NCBI RefSeq assembly: GCF_910592395.1 | Contig: NC_088309.1 | Location: 22,944,599-23,008,598 of the forward strand | DNA: 64,000 bases | Direction: 5' to 3' | DNA from: Lineus longissimus | Lineage: Eukaryota > Nemertea > Pilidiophora > Heteronemertea > Lineidae | Part shown: in pieces, positions 51,201-60,200 of the stretch | Layout of the letters: each line of letters begins with the position of its first letter | Numbering within the stretch: position 1 is the first letter of the stretch | Notes under the pieces: model-generated | Database searches by the model: none | What the model saw: the letters and a program-made list of their open reading frames with translations, nothing else | What the model was told of the DNA's origin: nothing | Program-made: the position numbers and the translations under genes

Positions 51201-54200
51201 ATACTGGTGAAAAATAATTCTACAGAAATTCGACTCCTGTTTTCTATCTATACAAACACCTAAAGCGTTATCATTTCTGGTGCAGATAGCTCATCTTCCA
51301 GTACAGTTACATGATACAACCATTGATCAAATTGACATTGTGCCTGTAATCCATGCCAGACGGATCGAATTACAGATCCATGGGTTAAACTTGAACTTTC
51401 ATCATTTAAATTTTTCAATTGGAAAATCAGGCAATGCTAAGGGCCACACCCCACGAACCATTTCACCGAAGGTAAAACCGATAAAGACCTTTGATCCAGG
51501 TTAAATTTCTGGTTTTATAACCCCACCTCTGTTTAATACGTCTAATTTTTCCAAAAGTAATAATACACCAATTTTCTATTGTGACCTTTGTATTTTAGAG
51601 AATCGCTATTGTTAGTTTTTAATATGTGTTATTTGGGTGGTTTGGTTCCAATTATTAAATCGTTACTGTGACCTCGGGGTGGTAGTTTTGTCGTGATCTG
51701 ATCACATTCAAACCACAGGTTGCATCATATTTATGTTTGATCTTTCGTGTTCTGTTGATGAGCCGAGGCAAAACTGAGCATGTTTCTTGACTTACAAGGA
51801 TAGCCCCCTTTGGTCTCTAAAGAACGGAAGTCACTCTCCAGGAGCCAGTGTGGTTCAAACTGTTGGCTAGCACTCAAGACCTCCTTGGTTAGATCCACAC
51901 AGTTGGCGTGAGACTCTTGGCAGATCTCATCATCATCATCAATATCACCAAGGATAAGAGATCAATAATTCGGGCCAGTCCACTTAGTTAAAAAAATCCT
52001 ACCTTGGTACAATAACTAGGCCAAGAAACAGATGATGAAAGGTGTGTGCCCTTAGTTGGAAAGGTGATGCAATATGTTTGTGTATCTGCAGGTTTATCCT
52101 CCATAATAGCTCATTGATTTGGTTATTTGTTGAAGCAATTACACTCATCATCACTCCAATGTTGGCCAGGTTAGCTTGTCCACTGTGCCAACGTGACCCT
52201 ACCCGTCCTCTTTACTTTCAATATATTATTCCCAGTTTGACATGTCAGTGAAGTTGTTCCACGAGACTCGTAACTAACATTTCAAAATCGAATTCTTTTG
52301 AATAATTGATTGTGCTGCCATTGTTTTTGGGTGATTTGGTATTTCTAGGACATATTTTGCGCATTTTGAGTGCCCTGGAGAGTCGTTTACCCAAACCTAC
52401 AATCTAAATCGGTCGCTAGGTTTAAATTAGACAATACTAAGGTTCCTACTACAGACTGAAGCAATGCACGATCTTTGGTTCTTGTGAATATGTGAATATT
52501 TAGCGATTTGTCAATTATTGTTTTTTTCCAGTTCAAGTATGTCATAACTGGGGTTATGGTTTAGAGTAGGCTCTTTGAATGGGTGTTATGCCTTGTTACT
52601 TTCATACGATACGGGCCATGTTACTTGAGGGGTACTCGAGTGGTTTTACTGTCATGTTTCCATGCCAAATTGTCCGATGTCCGTAAATAATACACTAATA
52701 CTTTTAGGGTTTACATCATGTTAGGTTACTGGAATGGGTAGGGCTTTATCAAGTAGTTGTACCCCGCTTCATATGCATTGTTTTCAGACAGATGAGTTAA
52801 ATCTAAAATTTATGAAATAGTGTTCCTGTGTCATCGTGAAAACCATCCAGGGAAGCCCTGAGCTGTTGGTGATTATTGGCCGGGACTATGCGTACTTTGC
52901 AGTGTTGCAGAACTCTGTAATGGCCATATAGTCAGTCTATTGCCTCAGATGCCTCAGCTGTGGTATAACATTGTTTGCAACTGCTGTAAAATTTCAGTTG
53001 AATCTGACTTATCATTTACAACAAAAAGATTTTCTTCCCAATCAGCCACCAATTTCATCAGCTGAGTGATTAGCCATCATGCTCTTGTATTAGTTTGCTT
53101 AGCAATGTGTGATTACTTTCTCTGGCTTGACTTCTTCAAAGACAATAGGCAAATTGTTTAAGCTGGATCAATGACTCTTTCAAGAAGATCTTTGGTTGTG
53201 GATTTCTTCATATAGATTTGTAATTTCACTGAAAATGTAGAGCCTGCCAACTTGGTTCAGCTCCATTTGAACCCATCAATCATTGAATGACAGCCTACTA
53301 TCTGGAACCTCCCATGATAATTTGCTTTATTCATGACCAATGTCAATTGACCATTTTGCCCAAAATGACAATTGGTCAAATATTAACATTTGAAAATGGT
53401 TCCCTGGCACAAGGAGAACCAAATATGGTCACTCGAATGCACCAGGGGTTAAATATCAGGAACTTTGGTTTACCCCTGAGATTGCTCACTTTTATAATGG
53501 ATGGCACAAAAGAGGCAATCATCATTACTCATCAAAATAATGAGATTAGAAGAAATGAATTGCAGGGCAGTAAAACTTCACTCAATGAATTGCTACTATC
53601 CGGCTACCACATGTATGGTTATATTAGCTGCGGTTGGACATTCTGGTCGAGCTGAAATTAACCCTTTTATTGTTACGAGTGGTCCAAATTTTGGTGTCGA
53701 TGGTCTGCAGCTGGCATCTGAATTCAACTGATGGCATGTCATTGGATTTTTCACCCGAGGATGGAATGTCTCTGGACATGATCACTTTTTAAGAGCAAGC
53801 TTATTTTCAAATTACAAAAGTGCTTTAGTCTAGTTTTGGTTCTTATAAAATTGTGACAAACTAAAGTAAAAACGCTCGTAAAGTGGTCCAAGATTGATCA
53901 TGGGACATTATTTCGTTCATACCTTAAGTCTCACAGAAAAACATGTCCGCTGCAGCCAAGGGATAAAAAGCTTACGCGACCAAATGTGGTCATTACCATT
54001 TTAATCGAAGGTACTGGTCAGAAGAGATAGGTAGTTAATGCTTGGACTAATTAACCATCACAAAATGCCAATATGCCGATGAAGTAGTAAAAATCATTGC
54101 ACACTATTCATAAGCATTGGTAAACGGACAGTTTTGTTTATCTTTGTACCTAGGTACGTCATGAGAATAATTCCAGAACTTCCAACTTGAGTTCGAAGTT

Positions 54201-57200
54201 ATTCATGGTATTTGAAACTGATTAATATGAAAATAAAAGTGATATCTTAATGCCCGTGCCCATTTTTTATGCGGTCAAGAATGTAGCTTCTAATACTTGC
54301 ATCATCTATTTTGATCTGGGAGCATTAATGTCAAAACTTTTTCGAACTTATTTAACACCTAGTGTATCCAGTGCATTAAGTTGTTCTGAAATAGCTAGGA
54401 TTTACGAATATTGGACAGTGTGAACTCAGCGTGGCATGCTCTTCGAGTTTTTCACCAAAGATCCTACGTGGTATCTAACTTTAGAATTCATGGCATGTCT
54501 TCCTCAATCCTCATTCTGACTGAAGCTTAAAAAATTGCCCGTGTGATTCATAAAAGTATCATCAGAAATTTTGTCAAGGAACAAATTTCTTAAAAAACTG
54601 AAGTCAAAGATACCATATGCGACCACTCGAAATCTCATTTATCACTTTCCTCAAAGCAAAAGGGAATTAAATAACATGTTCCATCGAACAAAACGATGAG
54701 AAAGAGTTCCTTGCCATTGTTGATGTACTTTATGAGAAAACAGCAATTCTAAGGTTACAACACCAGTGCATTCAAGTCAAACTCTGATGCCTTTCACTTG
54801 GAAGGTGGCAATTGTCTCCTTGTTATTACGGTTGATATTGCACGCTTTGTGACTGAGGCAATAACAGCTCGATGCGCAGTCAAATCGTGTTCAATAAAGG
54901 CGATAGATATCTTTGGAACTCTGTGCAGGATTATGAGAATGAGATCTTGAAGAATGATGTTATTTTAATTTGAGCGTTTGTACGAATTTTTGATCTTTGG
55001 CAAAAGTCTTGAAGAATTTGTTGCTTATGGAAAGTGTTAGATACTTCAGTAGTACATGTAGCATGATGCATTCCAATTTCGAGTCTTTGGGACAAACGTT
55101 GTCAGGTATGATGAACACTGAGTATGTACATGTTTATTGATTTGTGTCCATCCTATGATTCTTCAAAACTGTCAACAGATTATAAAAGGTTAAAATGGAG
55201 TTGCTGTTTTGTGCTTCTGTTATCCATATTTCTAATCTAGCGTGACAAAGTCATTATATCAACTCTCAACTATAGGAAAATGTCAACAATCGCCATACCC
55301 CCTGCACCATTACATCAAACAAGGAAGCCCACTGTTTGTGCAGGATATCATGGCAATTTGTTCCTGTCGATCGCGGCCAACAAACCATGCAAACTTTACC
55401 ATCGCGATCGTAAGAAATGGTGACAGAGCGGGATACTGAACGACTTCGAGCAAACACGCAGCGCTCTGGTTGGCAACCTATTTCCTCAGCAAAGATTAAA
55501 AAGGAAATTAACCGTGGATAGCCGTCCGATTTTAGTAGTTGAATTTACGAGATTGAGAAAAAATTATTTCTCTCATTTCTGGTCTTTGATTATAAGAATG
55601 CTTCACGTCCGCTCCGACATGACAACTGACACTGTGTAATTATGCCCCCTCCTGGCGAATGGTGGAAACAGATCAATCGCGTTGTGTTTTGTTCCGTGGG
55701 GTTAGTTTTGGTACAGCACCCAGGGCTAAAGTTGATGAGGCTGATTACCGGAAGCTCGTTAGGTAAGGTGATACCCCAGATCATAACAATGGCAACCTTT
55801 TTAAGAGTCATTTAAAAAAAATCGACTGGTAAGTTTTGTAAGCAAGCAGGATTGGGGTGCTAAGGGAATGGTGCTAGTTTGCTCCGAAAGTAACTATGCA
55901 AGGTTTTCCTATTCATCATATCAGTGAAATACACCTTGCAAGTAACAAAATGGCTCATGGATGGTGTTGATGATGATCCTCGTCAGACCGAACCCTCTGG
56001 CGCTCTGATGAGATCACCCTGACTCAACCTTTGATCACCAGTGTCAATATCGCTGCCAGATTACAAAGTTGCTTTGCCCGCTCATATTGAACTGCCGGTA
56101 TTAATTTACTCATTAAAATCTCTCTGCTTGGAAAGTCAAAGTTGGTTCATAAAAAGGGGCTAATGATCAAGGCAAAGGTTTTGATCATGTCAACGTGTTA
56201 GGTGAAAGTGGAGATCACTTAGCTCAAGATCTGACTCCTTCAATGCACGCACCTTGGAGCATTTTGTGTTCGTTAAGGTGACTGTAATTAGCAAAAGTAT
56301 TTTCTCGTAATAACCCAGGATCGTTAATCTTTTCTCTAATGGTTCCTGTACAGCCAACTGTTGTGCCATGCACCATCGACCTCGCAAATGAATCGTGACT
56401 TTCCTCGCTGAAGCCGCGCCATCCGGGGAATTCTCACCTGATTTCAGGGCTAGATCCCGACAAAGGAGGTCTTTATCAGGTGTATTCTATCTCGCCAGGA
56501 TAAATTGGCGCCCCGTAATTTGCAACACAGGAATCTGAATAGAAACAAATCAGTCTTGAGGATCAAAGATGATGATCTCGATGCTTAGATGAGTAATTTA
56601 GGCCAGGTGTCGTATTGATTAGACACGCTAGGTCATTAAAATTGGCGTACATGTCATGGATCGAACGATGATCACACTGATCAATGAGTTTTAATGAGCC
56701 GCTTTTGTTGCTGAAGTTCGATCATGAGAGCCTTGGTATGAACTTCGGAAACCCTAGCCGGAGGAACCAGGAATAGGTGTAATTATATAGCAGGAATATA
56801 CCTTGGTCACTTGATGAGGTTGATAAGCTAGATGGCTAGGGCAAATGTTAAGATTTTCTTTCAGTTAGGGTCAGGGCCCTGTCGAGGGATCAGGTTATTA
56901 TTTACCTTTAGCCACTGAGGAGTCTGGTGCAAAATATGCTTGTGAGGTTCGGTTTGGATGCCAAGATATGGTGTTTGACATTTGAAAAGGATGCGCCTAA
57001 ATCTGGGGCTGAACTACATATATAGGTATTCCTTCAATTGCAACGGTATTGCTCCGATCGCCACCGTGATCTATGACTTGGTGCGTTTGAATGGTCGGTC
57101 AGGCGCTAATGAGATCGAGGTCGGAGTTTATGGCGGCCATTCTGACGTGCGGTGGGTTCAACAAGAACGCCAATCAATCTGAACTGTCTTCTGATGTCAG

Positions 57201-60200
57201 TGACCAATGAAAATGAACCCAATCCCGTATGGGAGGTCAGAGGTCATGTCAGTTTGACCTTCATGAGTGGTTTACTCATATACGACCTTTCGTCCAAAAC
57301 GGTGATTTTTCCACTGACTTTGACCTAGTGAGTGTTATCTTCTTCTGTCAAGGTCACAACTTGCCTTGCTTTGCTGCTGTGCAGTTGGACATGCTGGCAG
57401 TTTATCCTCCTCAACCACAGTTGCCCGCCCCAGCCCATGACATAACTGAATCTTCTCAAAGATCTAAACTGGTAATTCTTATTTCAAATGTGGTAGCCTG
57501 GTGAGGGTTTGGGACATGTAATTCCAAAATTCATCATCTGTCAAATGCTTGTTAGAGGTAATTAAGTTTGGCCATCCTGTGTGACAAAAAAACCAAACTT
57601 CCTTATTTTGCTGGAATATCAAAACGTGGTGGTATCAAAACCAGGCAATTACAGTTAAGTGCTGTTGTGAGTCCTTAGCATTAGATGAGACAGTTCCTTG
57701 ACATGTCTGGCTTTGTGTAAACTTTGCTTTTAATCACTGGGACACGCTTCAATTAAAGGCACCCTGACCTCTGTCCAGTCACGGCAGATAGGTCAATCTG
57801 GTCTGCGGTCATATGACGTCTTGGGAGATGGTCAGTTGTGAGAGCAGATTTGCGGTGTTGGGTGGTGGTGCCTTTCTAGGAATTGAGATACTGTGTCAAC
57901 GGGTTTTGGCCAGTTGAGAGGTGTCCTTTTACAGATTCCTATTACAGATGGCCGTGCATGCTTCACCTTTAAATGAGATGAAACATGGAGATTCCTGCAG
58001 TGGGCAAGACAGTCTGGGTCAGGGTAATCCCTGCAGTGGTTTGTTGTGTAATATCGGCTTCAGTAGATGATGGGACTTTCAGATTTATTTGACGCCATTT
58101 GTTATGGCCTTGGACCTGAGAAGCGTGATCATCTTGCTGGTCAATCTACATAAAAAATCTTTTCGCTTTCCATCATTGCTTCTGACCAATGTAACAGCTA
58201 TATCATTATCTTCCGAGGGGTCTTCTATTGATGGTCAGAGGTGGATGCTCGTGCTGTTGACTTTGGCAAAATGTCACGTCCAAGGTGCATTACGATTTCT
58301 TGAATCAATGCCATCATTTTTCCATTTGGTTACATTGCATTGGTCGGTTAATGTAGCTTTTCATACTCTGTGTACCGACAAGTTGCTCATTTTGCTGCAA
58401 AACAAACAGTGGGGCTGCTTTTTACGAAACCTTGTAACACCCAACTGAGCTTTTAATTAGAGTTCATTTGTCTAATAGGCTGAGGCCATTAAAAGAGCAG
58501 TCTAAATATTATTTCATTAAATACAAATTTTCATTTCAATTTGGTGCATTTGACATGGGTGTTCTGTCTATTTGCTTGTGATTGCTTTCTTTTCCATGAT
58601 TGTTTGACGATTTTGGCGCCAATCAATTTTACCATTGCATTTGTGGTCTCTTTGGGAGGGGAATTTTCTATCTAAAAGCAGACAATTTCATAAGTTTGTG
58701 AAAGCAACAATCAGTGTAAAGATTGGACGAGCTGCAAGCATCATTTTCTCCATGAGATTTTGTAACTTTACAGTCAATTTATCAGAACTGCCATAGATTA
58801 CAACCTTGAGCAGATGGCTATCACTCTTGACCATTGTGTGACTCTGGTGGTCAGAGGTTAATGACCATGGCCCTTGACTGGTTTGGCGGTTGGGGAGGGG
58901 GCATGGGTCATATTGTCATGACGCGACCATGACATTAAGTCAATCAGGTGTAAAGGCAACACCTGCGTGGCAACACAATTGAAGCACTGTCAGTTGAGGA
59001 TTGGTAGTGTTTCATCAAGAAGTGAATATTTCTCAATTTTAAGAAGGGTTTCATTTTAAAGTTATTGAGGAGTCAGATGATATCTGGCCATGATATGTGT
59101 CAACTAGAAACTGAACTATCTATCTATCTGTCCCCGAGCCATACGGCCATTGGGGCGACCCTTCATGTAGCTGAACAGTTGACTGCGGGGCACTATAGTC
59201 GTCTATCCTCTGCGAGGCAGATAGCTCTCCTGTCCTTTTTCCCATCCACAATGTACTCAGTACAAAAAAAACATTGCTGAAGCAAGGGTTTCCCAATGGC
59301 TGTGTGTAGCCAAACATTATTCTTGTTCCTCCAGTTATGAATGCAAAGTCACAAAGAATAGCCATGCCTGCCTCTTCAACTCTCCTGATAAGTCTATTTG
59401 ACTTCACACCATAAAACCATCACTGATGATGACCGCTATTATTCCAGTGATGAACTGCAACGCCAAGTCCCCCTTAATCACGTCAAATAATTGATGGTCA
59501 TAACGATGGACTAACCAGAACTGGAGTGCCCAGTTAATGATTGTTGGTCTTTATGAGAACTAGCTATGCTGCTAATCTTGAGCTATTAGCATAGCATGAA
59601 TGTTTAGCTGACATCATAAAAAGTTGCAGGTTTATTGACGTCATAAACGTGTGTGGATTTAGCATCTAGATTTGTCTCCAATTTGTTGCGATGGTGGTTG
59701 GCTTATTGTGTGAAATGATGTTTAAAGAAAGTTGGCATAGTTGTAGCTCATTGGAATTATGATGACAGGTGTCCAGATCCATAGCTTTGAGTACCAATTG
59801 TTGGTTTGGGGTGCCCTATATTAGAAGCAACATATCTGGACACCCACAACATTCCCAAAATAATGCATTTTAGAAACTTGTCTGATTCATATTAAAAAAT
59901 TTCTAATCCCAGACTCAAAACTCTCAGGTATGATATATAGATCAGACTAGAAAAACAGGCTTGTCAATTCATGGAGTACTGTATCAAATATATCATGTGA
60001 ACCATAACGACCAAAGTTTATACCATCAGTGGTACCATTATCTTGTATAATTATTGAATACAACCTATTTCAAAGGAAGTCATGTGTCAATAAGCCAATG
60101 AATGGTAAAAATGATACCCTGATCTAGCACATTTTCAGTTCGAAGCTGCTCTAAGCGCTTGTTTGAGCAGAGATTATGATGCTGCCATTTCAATAGCTCA

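Noticed and set aside
51298-51472. Possible exon between a CTTCCAG acceptor and GTAAAA, open in phase 1
   Set aside because: No pyrimidine tract before the acceptor, and the reading does not resemble an RCC1 blade. It would leave in phase 0, conflicting with exons 7 and 8.
53287-53655. 122-codon plus-strand frame
   Set aside because: No motif. It contains no RCC1 signature and has no acceptor matching the phase of exon 6.
58089-58448. 119-codon plus-strand frame
   Set aside because: No domain and no splice pair; treated as chance.
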